Assembly: GCA_002104985.1 (NCBI GenBank) | Contig: MCGO01000006.1 | Span: forward strand, 62,001 to 126,000 | Length of the DNA: 64,000 nt | Direction of reading: 5' to 3' | From: Rhizoclosmatium globosum | Lineage: Eukaryota; Chytridiomycota; Chytridiomycetes; Chytridiales; Chytriomycetaceae | Shown: in pieces, positions 22,935 through 32,958 of the stretch | How the letters are laid out: the number at the start of each line of letters is the position of its first letter | Position numbering within the stretch: position 1 is the first letter of the stretch | Notes under the pieces: generated by a model | The model's database searches: none | The model's input: only the letters and a program-made list of their open reading frames with translations | Told to the model about the DNA's origin: nothing | Position numbers and translations under genes: made by a program

Positions 22935-23062
22935 TTAAATAACTCTTGAATTAAACATATAGATTTGATTCAGGACGAAAATGACGAAAGGATTTGAATT
23001 GCAATGAGAATGTTAAGGAAGCAGGAACTGTTATAAAACTGTAGACCTTTCATCCAACAACC

Positions 23063-23135
23063 GGGTGCTTAGCGCAGTGGTTAGCGCATCAGTCTTCGAA
23101 TCTGAGGGTCGCAGGTTCGACCCCTGCAGTGCTCG
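23063..23135 (+). tRNA. tRNA-Arg (anticodon UCG)
   Basis: A 73-base cloverleaf folds: acceptor GGGTGCT with AGTGCTC (three G-U pairs), D arm GCGC/GCGC, anticodon loop CTTCGAA giving UCG, and T arm GCAGG-TTCGACC-CCTGC. The anticodon stem has one T-T mismatch at its loop end. The internal pol III promoter boxes are recognisable (TAGCGCAGTGG and GGTTCGACCCC) and TTTT follows at 23137-23140. No intron. It would read CGA codons. Confidence 0.85.
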
Positions 23136-23286
23136 CGTTTTGAGTATGGCTGGATGTGAGTTGGCGGGTTGTGGGGCTGGATGGAAGTGGTTGTTTGGGT
23201 GTTTTGAGTGCTATACTGGAGCTTCCTCTTGCCCTCACAGTTGTTGAAAACTAGATGGCAATATTTCCCGGAGCGTTCATCTGTTG

Positions 23287-24921
23287 ATGAATGAAGTGTG
23301 TTTTGCTTCAGGTTTTAGTCCTGACAATTCTATGATGCAACCATTCCTACCATCTCGGAAAGCCTCTGCTTTGACACATCCTCCACATTCCAACTATAAC
23401 GCCACAGTTAATAACCACTTTCCATCCAAGTATGACACGGTTCCTTTATTTTCCATATCAGCAATATCACCAATGAAGAAACCCAAACCTGCACCTTCAG
23501 ATCGCGTGAAACCAATAACCCCGCCTTCTCGACTATCGTCACTCAAACAAACTCTACAAGACGTCAAGTCGCGTGTCGGATCGAAACGTTCAAATTCAAA
23601 GAAGGCGGCAAATTTGCACCACCTTCCCTCTAAAATAGTACACGAGATTATCACACCCGAAATCCGAGAATATGAAGAGATTATGACACATATTGCGGAA
23701 GCTGCTGAACCAGATAACATGCAATCGAGCTGCTATTGTGCTGCAAAACCATCAACTACTGAATTTCCCAAACCACATCCACCAAGCTCAGATCCAGACC
23801 ACATCCAACCAAATCCCCGGTTTAATCGAGTACCTTCGAACCAACCTCCAGCAGCAGTGCAAATATGTTGGGAAGACGATCAAATTCCTCTAGAAACCAC
23901 CAAAGAATTTCTATTGGACACTCCAATTGAAGGATGGAGAGCATATTCGCCATCTAGGAACGAACAAAATATGGATCCAGACACTTGTCGCGCTCTTGGA
24001 ATTGGAATCGAAAACGGGATAAGTTATGATTACATTGATCGCATTGACCCAGACGCGTTTCTGTCATCCACGAGCAGAGCTACACCGGAGATTACCACGA
24101 ACTCAGTGTCGGGACGGAGCAGACCAAACAGTGGAGGGCGGAAAAGTCGAGTTTCAAGTCCATTGAAACTGGACCAGTCAAAATCTCAGATAAAGCAATC
24201 ATCAGCAGAATACTTTGATTTGGGAGTCAAGTCATCAGAAGTGATGCCTGTTGACTTGATAAGTCCTCCTCCAAAAGGCGAAGGGATCACAATACCTGTC
24301 GCCCACACCATTGATGATGACGACGAACAAGAAGAGCTCCCGTTAATAACCGAGACGCACTTTGCTCCTTCAACAGTCAACTATCTCGAATGGCATGATA
24401 AAAACCCAGACCAGAAACAACCTGTTCAAGCACCACTGCCATCTTCGTCTCTCGTAACGCAAGAGCAAGCACCTGTAAACAAACTGCCCCCACTCAAGCT
24501 TTACTCCAAAGGATACGCCATTTCTGAACCTTCGTCGACACTACAAAAACCTCCCAAACCGACTCTCCGCAAAACAAAAGTGGTCAGAGTCACCTCTGAC
24601 GAAGTCATTCTGTCCCAACAGCATTTAGAAGACATCCAGGAAGGGCTGAGCACAATAACAATTCGAAATTGGCAGTTGAAGCAAGAACCGTCAGATTTCT
24701 TTGGATCAGCAGAAGAATTTAGAAGCCAACATTCATCAATCCCTGATAGAAACCGAGTCTCTGAAAGACCTTCAGTGTATAGAGATGATGATTTGGCAGG
24801 ACTTCCCACGTTGGGTTCAATTGGCCTGGTCATCAAACCCATTCGACCAATCTCAGGAACAGTTCGACGAACCAAGAAAGATGCAGTATGGGGGCAAGGT
24901 GGTAAACGTCGGCATTTCTAG
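23287..24921 (+). CDS. Uncharacterised Pro/Ser-rich protein
   Basis: A single uninterrupted frame of 544 codons begins 150 bases after the tRNA. It is rich in P, S, K and acidic residues, with no signal peptide, membrane segment or recognised domain. There are short basic stretches early (RVGSKRSNSKK) and a basic end (KKDAVWGQGGKRRHF). The conserved-looking core near residues 200-260 (WEDDQIPLETTKEFLLDTP, GWRAYSPSRNEQ) could be folded. The unbroken length in a region of short introns supports a real gene. Function unknown. Confidence 0.65.
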   Translation: MNEVCFASGFSPDNSMMQPFLPSRKASALTHPPHSNYNATVNNHFPSKYDTVPLFSISAISPMKKPKPAPSDRVKPITPPSRLSSLKQTLQDVKSRVGSKRSNSKKAANLHHLPSKIVHEIITPEIREYEEIMTHIAEAAEPDNMQSSCYCAAKPSTTEFPKPHPPSSDPDHIQPNPRFNRVPSNQPPAAVQICWEDDQIPLETTKEFLLDTPIEGWRAYSPSRNEQNMDPDTCRALGIGIENGISYDYIDRIDPDAFLSSTSRATPEITTNSVSGRSRPNSGGRKSRVSSPLKLDQSKSQIKQSSAEYFDLGVKSSEVMPVDLISPPPKGEGITIPVAHTIDDDDEQEELPLITETHFAPSTVNYLEWHDKNPDQKQPVQAPLPSSSLVTQEQAPVNKLPPLKLYSKGYAISEPSSTLQKPPKPTLRKTKVVRVTSDEVILSQQHLEDIQEGLSTITIRNWQLKQEPSDFFGSAEEFRSQHSSIPDRNRVSERPSVYRDDDLAGLPTLGSIGLVIKPIRPISGTVRRTKKDAVWGQGGKRRHF

Positions 24922-24985
24922 CATCGTCTTCTAAAACAGTTTTATTCTGTGGAGTAAAAAAAACACAATCTATAATTCCTTTTTG

Positions 24986-26039
24986 TTACCGAACCGTCAC
25001 ACCCCCAGATGCCTCCAACTGTTCCTTTTCTTTTTGCTGCAATTTAGCTACTTTCGCCACAGCTTCGTCATGCCTTCGGACACAGTCACGAACTAGTTGT
25101 AACAGCTGTTGACACTTTTTAGCTTTCTCGTCATTTGGTTTCGACCGAACTGACTGAAGAACTGAAAACATTTGGATGGAGCGTGAAGAGATGTCGATGA
25201 AGCGTTTTTCGGATAGTTCCGCAAATAGTATCGGGAGTATAGCTGAAGATATCAAATGGCGGTTTCAGTGACACATTCATGCTCATGGATTTACAATCTA
25301 CCTTCGAGTCTTCCAGAATATGGAATCACGATTTGGTCGCGGAATGCAATGAGAGTAAGGGTGCGAACATCCAAAGTGGCGGCGACAGCAGGACCTTCGG
25401 TTTGCTTCAGCCTTTCCTTCAATGGAACAAAGGAACCTTGCATATATGGAACGACAGTGGCAAAGAAGAAACTCCATAGATCGAGTAGTCGAGGCACCAA
25501 GGTTTCTTCCCCTGCGATAACCATCTTCTTTCCCAAGATGACGGCTCCGTTTTGAACCAATTCATTCAAGTCTGCGCGAATGTTGGTTGATCGAGCGGCA
25601 GATTCGTTCAACCAGTCACTATCAGAATGAGTTTAGATTTCGGCCTGCCCCCCCAACACAAGAACACAACGCCTCACGTTACAGCGTCATTCAGTTCCTC
25701 GATAGATCCCTTCAGGCCTTCCCCACTGAAGAGCGGCAAGACCCTCATCCTGAGTTCCCTCCAGGCAGCAGCATCTGAGACACCAGAGCTCATAGAATAG
25801 TCGACATTGATGTGATTGTTCGAGTCCCCGACCGAGTTGTTCCCGCTGCTGTTTGGCGTCTTTCCAGCAGCGAGATTGGGCGATGGCCACCATCCTTTTC
25901 CTGTGTTCGTGTTCGCCGAAGTTGGTTGGTTTGTTGGAACAGCAGGCATTTGAGGCGTGGGTTGGTTTGGCATAGCAATGTTTGGATTTGAGGAGGAGCC
26001 CTGGTTGCTCTTCTGGCGCGACATGGACATGGAGAACAT
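24986..26039 (-). CDS. HbrB-like TORC2 subunit (PRR5/Protor/Bit61 family)
   Basis: Three exons encode about 310 residues. A disordered Asn/Pro/Ser-rich N-terminus is followed by an HbrB-type domain: WRELRMRVLPLFSGEGLKG, LNELVQNGAVILGKK, VVPYMQGSFVPLKERL and LTLIAFRDQIVIPY. HbrB proteins are accessory subunits of TOR complex 2, which controls actin, membrane tension and AGC kinases. The last exon ends in a charged helix (RRHDEAVAKVAKLQQKEKEQ). The start at 26039 lies only 54 bases from the divergent UBL3-like start. Family assignment rests on the 'PYMQGSFVPL...LIAFRD' pattern. Confidence 0.8.
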
Positions 26040-26093
26040 GGTTTGTTTGTTTTTAAATACTAAAACAACTTGACCAATCAAAAGAGACTCGAA

Positions 26094-26866
26094 ATGGACG
26101 CACCAAACGCCACCGCCGCGTCGCTCAGCCAAGTCGCCGACGCAAAAGCCGCCGGCGCGACCGCTTCGCCGCCGCCCAAGCCCAAGCCCGTTTCGGTGGT
26201 CGTCGACAAAGTGGCCGACGACCAAATCTGCGTGCGCCTTCTCCTGATTTCTGGGCTTAAAACTGATTTGCTCTTTGGCCCGACGGACTCAATCGAATCG
26301 GTGAAGCTGCGGATATTCAGTGCTTGGCCCTCAGGTGCGGTGCTTGTGTTAATTGGTTTGACGTGGAGACTATGGGTGAAAGACACTTGAAGAATCACCT
26401 ACCTCCCCGTATTTCACAGCAAATCTTTAATCTAACTGATTCATGAATCTAGATTGGACTGGCGAGACTCCCGAAACAGCAGCAAATCTACGTGTTCTAT
26501 TGAGGGGAAAGTTCCTCGAACCATCAACAACATTAGCAGGTAATGGACGTTCAAACACTGGCATTGATTATTACTACATTCGACATGGATCTTATATCTA
26601 AAACTTGCAGATGCCAAATTTCCTCTTGGTCAAACAACAACATGTCACCTTCTCATCAAGAATGGACCCATCACAGATAATCCTCAACGTATGCATCCTT
26701 CAATCTCCAACACGTGTTCCTAATTCTATTGTTTTCAGCAACACCTTCTACTGGAAAGTCGACACGTGGAGGTGGGGCTGGATCAGGTGCGGTTCCTGCA
26801 GCTGCTGCTACAAACGGCGCTGCTGGTCAACCTGAAACAACGGGATGCAGATGTACTATTCTCTGA
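26094..26866 (+). CDS. UBL3/MUB-like membrane-anchored ubiquitin-fold protein
   Basis: Four exons encode a small protein with an Ala/Pro-rich leader, a ubiquitin-like fold (ICVRLLLISGLKTDLLFGP, ESVKLRIFSAWP, LRVLLRGKFLE, FPLGQTTTCHLLIK), a Gly/Ala linker and the C-terminus GCRCTIL. CTIL is a CAAX prenylation box with a second cysteine two residues before it. In UBL3/MUB proteins the lipid anchors the domain at the plasma membrane and in sorting vesicles. The last intron (27 codons before the box) must be removed to reach the CAAX end, which supports the splice reading. Head-to-head with the HbrB gene. Confidence 0.9.
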
Positions 26867-27121
26867 TTTCTTTCATACGAGCATGCATCTATAGTCTTTC
26901 AGCTTGTTTTCTTTCTTGCTTCGGCCTGTCGTTTTGTATCTGTTATTTTGGGTCTGTTCGTTGGGGATGATGGAGTAGATCTTCTGCTGTATTTGTGAAG
27001 TGAACGAGTTTTTGCGAAAAAGAGGATGGAATATCTTTCGCCACTCATCGTGTATTAATGAATGCGATTGACAAGATTTTCAGTCCTTTTGAAAAAAGCT
27101 CTGTGAAAGCTGACAACTAAT

Positions 27122-29218
27122 ATGACTTCCAATGAGCAGCATATCGCTGTTTATCCAAATGAGAAAGAAGAGAGAACAGAAACCAGTCAGTCACAAGCTC
27201 TCTTAGATAAGCTCGAAACCCAAACAACAATCATCGATCTGTTGAAGGGACAATACAACCATATAAGGAAATACTCGTTAGATTTGACAATCGAAACTGA
27301 AGAAGTACGTGAAATACTGAAACAATACCTTCAAATTCACGACGACCTGAAACAACGACCATCACCCACAAAAGAAGAACAACGAATCACGAAGTCATTT
27401 GAAAGAGCAGAAGAGTGGATAAACGCGTCAAAAGCAGCCTATATGCTGAAGAAGCAAGGGAAATCTCCAACATTGGGTCGAAAAAAGAAATCCAAACCAG
27501 TTCGGCGTACAAATGGATCACTAACAACCCGACAATGCCTGTCCAGTAACAATGCCGTTTGTAGCATCCTAGAAGAATCGTTGCTTGAATTAGAAACTGA
27601 GGAAACCATTTCTGCAGACGTGACAGTTATCAAAAAGGCAGAAGACACATCCATCTCCCATACACTGTTCACTCTCGATGAATATCCGAATATGGAAACT
27701 TTATTGCGTTTCCCCCTGTTTGAAAAGTTTCCTCCAAACATTCTGCAACTTCTGTGTAATAGCTCATACGAAATGAACCGAAAAATGGGACAAGTGCTCG
27801 TGAGGAAAGGAGATGAAGGTGCAGAAATTTTCTTTTTGGTTGAAGGTATCGCGGCTGTGGTTGTCGACGAAAAGGAAGTATCTGTCATGAAACCAGTCAC
27901 GTTCTTTGGAGAAATGGGTGTTTGTAAGTGATGAGCTGTTTCACAAGTGAACTAATTATCTTCAAAGTATTTGAATTTAAACGAACAGCGACTGTAGTTG
28001 CCAAAACTGACTGTGTCGTTGTGATTGTAACAAAGCAAAAGTTGAACGAAATATTGTCTCTACCACAACACGAAGAAGCCAAGAAATTAGTCGAGTCATT
28101 TGCAGCTGACAAAGAATCGTGGTGGAAGACGCAACATTACGTAACTGTTCAACAAGGGTTTGGAGCCGAGTTTGCGCATGGAATTGCAAGAGAAGAAATC
28201 AAGAAGGTGAAATGAATGCAAAATCGACAAGGAAAAAGAATCTAACAACAAATATAGCTTGGAATATTCGCGTCCGCGTCAGATTCATTCTGTGATTCTC
28301 TATCAATGCGTGTCAAATGCATTAAATACCAATTGGGAGAGAACATCATAAACATCGGAGAAGAATCAGAAGCTATCTACTTTCTTCTTAAGGGCTCTGT
28401 CGAAGTAATCGGTCCAACTGGCGCCATAAATGCCGAAATTGCAAGCGGATCCTTTTTCGGTGAAGTTGGAGTTCTCTTGAATATGAAACGAACAGCCACG
28501 ATTCGTGCAAAAGAGGAATGCAATATTTTCAGACTTTCGAAGCAAGACCTAGATGAAGTTGTTGTCGAATATCCCTCCATGAAGGCTGTTCTCAAAGCCG
28601 CAGCCGATGAACGGTTCGAGTATTTCAAACAACGAACTACAGATTCTGGAAAACATCAAAGTTCTGAGCATCATACACCTGATCAGTTTGATTTGGAAGT
28701 GGGAAGTCAGTCTCTTGCAAAGGTAATTCACGTCTCGATCCTTTATTTAACATTAACAAACAATGCTCGTTCAAGTTGGGTCTGTTTAAAGGAGTAGAAC
28801 TTTCCGTCTTGTCCGAGTTATCCATGAAGATGATACGAAAGTCTTGGGAATCAGGAAGCCTTATCATCAAGTGCGATACAGTAGGAACCTCCATGTTCTT
28901 TCTCGCCGCAGGAAATGCAAACATTATTTCCGAGTTTGATGAAGTCATCGACTCAGTCTCAGCGCCATCAGCATACTTTGGAGAAGTCGCAATTCTGGAA
29001 CAAGTTCCCAGAACAGCTTCAATTAAATGTACATCTGTTTGTTCCACGTATGAGTTGAAGAAAGAGGACTTTGCAGCGGTTATGGAGAGATACCCGGAAA
29101 TAGCCATTCAGATCAAAGCTACTGCCCATGAGAGAATGCAAAACGTAAGCTTCATTTAAATTTTAACTCAATTCACTAAAAGTCTTCCAAGTACCTTATG
29201 CGTTCTGTCTTGGCTTGA
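27122..29218 (+). CDS. Soluble protein with three cyclic-nucleotide-binding domains
   Basis: Five exons (27122-27923, 27968-28206, 28258-28722, 28776-29144, 29183-29218) give 636 residues. The N-terminal 190 residues are charged and partly helical. Three cNMP-binding domains follow, each with a phosphate-binding cassette: FFGEMGVLFEFKRTATV, FFGEVGVLLNMKRTATI and YFGEVAILEQVPRTASI. In each the conserved Arg is followed by Thr, a pairing often seen in cGMP-preferring sites. No kinase or channel part is present. It may be a regulatory subunit or sensor; PKA regulatory subunits have two domains, so three is unusual. Two channel genes with related domains lie 10 and 21 kb downstream. Confidence 0.85.
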
Positions 29219-29438
29219 AGTGCTCTCAATGGGCTGGCTTTAAACCTTCAAACATTTGACATACCTCTAAAATAAAGTATGCCTGCTCAATACAAAATCA
29301 GATTAGAAACTGGGTTGTATTTCCTCAAATCCATAACCACGTCCGAGTCCAAAGACGGCGTCTCGCTGTTCAGTTGATTCTCGCCACTAGATGTTTCCCT
29401 AACAACATCCCAAAACTCCCAAAACGCCCTGCTAGGGA

Positions 29439-29511
29439 TGCCGCCTGCGTGGATCGAACACGCTACCTTAAGATCTTCAGTCTTACGCTCTTCCAGATGA
29501 GCTAAGGCGGC
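29439..29511 (-). tRNA. tRNA-Phe (anticodon GAA)
   Basis: On the minus strand a 73-base cloverleaf folds with a perfect 7-bp acceptor (GCCGCCT with AGGCGGC), D arm GCTC/GAGC, anticodon stem TAAGA/TCTTA around CTGAAGA (GAA) and T arm GCGTG-TTCGATC-CACGC. The anticodon arm matches the eukaryotic tRNA-Phe consensus. No intron. Confidence 0.93.
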
Positions 29512-29624
29512 TGGTGTGCAAGGAGTTGTTTTAACATTATAATTCTATTTTTATGTCACAGGACGCGTGTTAGACTTGAATATGTTCTCATTCTAGCATA
29601 AATAGTCTAGGTTTATGAAGCAGT

Positions 29625-30057
29625 GTACACCGTTCACGGTATTTAGTGTCGACGACACTATTTACTGTGTCAACCAAAACCCCTTGATAAGTAGGTCGGA
29701 ACAGGATATAGTGTCGTCGACACTAATTATGAATAGACAGTAAATTATGTTCAAGTCAAGTAACACTTCTTTCTTCATTCTCTTCAATAAATATAAGTTT
29801 GTCAATACATCCGCAACAGCCAAACATAATTCAAGCATCTTCCTCATTTCCATCGGACTCCTCGCTTTATTACCATGGATGAAGTAATGAAACAAAAGCT
29901 GAATTATCTTAAATAAATATAAGAAGTTACACATGAATAAGTGTCGATTTTCGGCGGGATGGGCGGTTGGCTAGTCCACACATGAAATAGTGTCGACGAC
30001 ACTAATTATGAATCGACACTAATTATTCATGGACACTAAATACCGTGAACGGTGTAC
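29625..30057. mobile_element. MITE-like element with 26-bp terminal inverted repeats
   Basis: The first 26 bases (29625-29650) and last 26 bases (30032-30057) are perfect inverted repeats beginning GTACACCGTTCACGG. If the outer TA is the duplicated target, the repeat proper starts CACCGTTCACGG, a Tc1/mariner-style TA insertion. Inside, a near-palindrome TAGTGTCGACGACACTA occurs at about 29644 and 29988, and its reverse complement near 29709. At about 430 bp with no transposase it must be non-autonomous. An open frame inside (29934-29662, minus) looks incidental. Confidence 0.8.
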
Positions 30058-30199
30058 TTGGTCTTTCCATATAAGGGAGTCATTGACGTATGAGACGTAT
30101 TGTGATTGCACCAAAACCTCTACAATCGTACGTATAACATAACAACGCGTTCAACATACTTGTCTAACATTCAGCAATTTTATTAAATGTTATACTGAT

Positions 30200-31044
30200 T
30201 CAATCTGCGGATATTTGTGTAGCTCGGCGTGACAGTGTCTGTAAAGGTTTGGGAGGGTTCATTTCCTTCAGCAACGCAAGAAACCGCTCCGCATCATTAT
30301 GCCGGAATTGAGACCAATCCTCCATTGCTATTGAAGTCAGATGGTCAAAGAGAATCTCCCCCTTTAACATCGATGTGTATTTTCGATGGTGTTTGATAAT
30401 CAACAAGAATACGCAATGAACAGCCCATTTTCTCTGGAAAAATCAAGTAAATTAGTGCGAAAGATGGATGTAAGGAAAAGTATCTTACTATCATGGAGTT
30501 TGAATCTTGAAACAATCGGCACAATAACAGCACCGCCTTTCTGGCAATCAATAAAAGACGAATAGGCTCAGTTTGTAGGCATAACGTACTTATTGTTTGT
30601 AAACCTTGCTGTTTCCACAGTGAGCCCATTTTTATGTCTTTGCACATCTTGACTTACGATTCTAAGGGCAGGTATTTCACGTACATTGAGAACAATAGAT
30701 AATAGAATATCAATTACGCGAGGATCTTCTTGCAAGTGCTATTGGAGTTGTTATTAACAAGAATGAACGCGTTCTTCGAACTTACAGCTTCCATAACAGC
30801 TCCATGATAAAATATATGAGCAAGCTCCGAACAAGCTACAAAGTGGAAGAGGTTTTAGCGCTCAGTTGTTTTATGGGTGGGAATGTAGAAAGAGCAACTC
30901 CCCATGAAGTTACATACCTTTCAGTCGGATCTCGTTATTATTAAGAATAGAAAGGCGTTTAACTTCCTGGTTTAAATGATTCACATAAAGCTCCATTTTG
31001 GCCCACTTCTTTGGATCGGTGATCCGCAGTGGTTCGGCAGGCAT
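30200..31044 (-). CDS. Uncharacterised helical-repeat protein
   Basis: Five short exons splice into about 175 residues starting MPAEPLRITDPKKWAK and ending SRRATQISAD. The body (HLNQEVKRLSILNNNEIRLK, CSELAHIFYHGAVMEAHLQE, RVIDILLSIVLNVREIPALR, KWAVHCVFLLIIKHHRKY) looks like consecutive amphipathic helices, ARM/HEAT-like. An extra 5' exon with an ATG at 31139 (MSISR) could extend it. I recognise no family. The divergent neighbour is the COX7A-like gene. Confidence 0.6.
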
Positions 31045-31137
31045 TATTCTGGACACAATAGATCCCGCTATAAAATAAAAGCGGTGGTGAATAAATATGA
31101 AACAGCGCGTTGGAATATCTTACTTCGACTTATACTC

Positions 31138-31693
31138 ATGGTGGTGTGAGTGGGTCACGTTGTTTGAACAAAAAACGCAAAAAGTGAGTCTCTCCTGTCA
31201 CTCGTCTGCACCGAGTCCACACAGACTTGGTGCACTTGTAGATAGCTTTAGGTTTATGTCAGAGCAGTTGCTAATCATCCAGCGTTCGCAGTGTCTCTTG
31301 GAAAGTCCATTTTCGGAATCGGTGAAGTGAGTCCTCCCATTCAACGCCCCCGCCTCCTTCACTAACCACCCATTCCTATTAGGTCGCCATCAGAGCCAAG
31401 GAGCTCAACCTCCGTCGTTTCTGGCAGGTTCGTTCGGCCTCTCAACCACTCGATCATCTATTCAACACACACTGACTCAACACCAAAAAAATCAACAGCA
31501 AGACTCCAACATCCCAACCTACGTCCGCAGAAAGTACGATGGACTTTGGTTCGGACTTACCCTTGCTTGCGTTGGAACCTCCTTTGTCGGAGCTCTTTAC
31601 TCCTCAAAGAACCACATCCTCAAGCAGGTGAGTCACTTTGATGGCTGGTATATTGGACTGACCCAATCCTTCTTACGTTCATAGAAGGACTAA
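31138..31693 (+). CDS. Cytochrome c oxidase subunit 7A-like protein
   Basis: Exons at 31252-31326, 31383-31427, 31499-31627 and 31685-31693 join in frame to a small protein ending KNHILKQKD. It contains FWQQDSNIPTYVRRKYDG and one membrane segment, LWFGLTLACVGTSFVGALY, the layout of COX7A: a matrix-side N-terminus, then 'Q.D..IPxYL', then a single helix. It would be a supernumerary subunit of complex IV in the inner mitochondrial membrane. The start is uncertain. A first exon at ATG 31138 contributing one or two codons is possible, and would overlap (CATG) the possible start of the divergent gene. Confidence 0.65.
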
Positions 31694-31782
31694 ATGCAAA
31701 TTTCATACCTCTGGATGTCCTATTTGCGGATTACACTCGTCGAATAAACGAATCAAATGCCCATACACACAATCACATTCCT

Positions 31783-32831
31783 TTATTCATCGCTCGATTT
31801 GGTCTTCTTCTTGGACTTCTTTTCTTCAGTGCTTTCAGATCCGTCGGATTTCGTCTTCTTTTTGGGAGCATCGTCGTTTGAATTGGATTTGGATTTCTTG
31901 GATTTCTTGACTTTGACTGGAGCGTCGACTTCCTTGGTTTCAGAATCTTCGTCGCGTGCTTTCTTGCTTTTCTTTGGCTTTTTGTCGATTACGTCCGTCT
32001 CTGCCCCCTTCTCCTTCCTTTTCTTCTTTGGTGAATCATCATCCTCCTTCTGCTTCTTGCTCTTTTTCTTCTTGATGATGGATTCCCCACTTTCCTCTTC
32101 TACTTCCTCGTGTTTTCGTTTCTTCTCTTTCTTGCTCCTCTTGGCTTCCTTGTCTCCTTTCAACTTTGCAACAATCTCCTCGACTTCTTCACCCTTCTTC
32201 GAAGCCCTCACCAGTTTACCTGGCTGCTCGACTCGTGCCCCCTTTCTCGCTGTCCGTCCTTCACAAGCCGCAAATAATTCCTCGTCCGTGACTTTGATAC
32301 TGTAATCCTTCTCCACCTCATCTCCTCCCCTAAAATCCACAATCAATTCTCAGCATATTCCTCTAATCATGAATGTTGAAGAAACTCACGCGGTAGTGAA
32401 ACTTCCGTAGAGCAACTTCTTTGCTGAACTGGTAGTGTGTTTTTCAACCTTAACAGCAATTTCGCCAGACTCTTCGTCCTTATCAATCTTGATTTGTGTA
32501 GCGGCTTTGTTGAAGACGTGATCCCACCAACTAAATCCAAATTCGTTCGATGCAGCCCCGATCCCTTTCGTGTCGTTCTTGAAGCCCACAGAGATAGCTC
32601 GATTGATACCGTCTGCGACAAATCGTTCATTACGGCTGGTTTCGACTATAGATAGCTCGTACCTCGTTTCTTTCCAAGTCCCTCGCCATGTTTCCAGCCG
32701 AGTTTCTGGAGATGAGCTGCGGCGACGGACGTTTCCGTCGTTGTTGAGTCAGATCCAAAGTTTCCTGTTGCCCATGAATGTGCGAGTGAGTTCCCGAGAG
32801 AGTTCGACGACCCTATGCCTCCAAATGACAT
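31783..32831 (-). CDS. GPATCH4: G-patch domain-containing protein 4 homologue
   Basis: Three exons. The N-terminal G-patch (AHLQKLGWKHGEGLGKKR...DGINRAISVGFKND) is followed by the family-specific FGFSWWDHVFNKAA block and then VTDEELFAACEGRTARKGAR, both matching animal GPATCH4. The C-terminal 150 residues are almost all Lys/Glu/Ser repeats, typical of nucleolar proteins. G-patch proteins activate DEAH helicases, and GPATCH4 is linked to nucleolar RNA processing with DHX15. Start at 32831, 127 bases from the divergent WDR87-like start. Confidence 0.9.
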
Positions 32832-32958
32832 CGAAGTAAGGGTTGGTTTGATTGATCTGTTTTTGGAACGCAAAAAAGAAAGAAGGGACCGAACATATTA
32901 CAGAATTCTATCGTGATTCGTCGCGATTAAAATCCTGTGTTATTAAATCGATAAAGGT

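Noticed and set aside
29662..29934. 90-codon minus-strand frame inside the inverted-repeat element
   Set aside because: AT-rich, no domain, spans the palindromic part of a non-autonomous element; likely chance.
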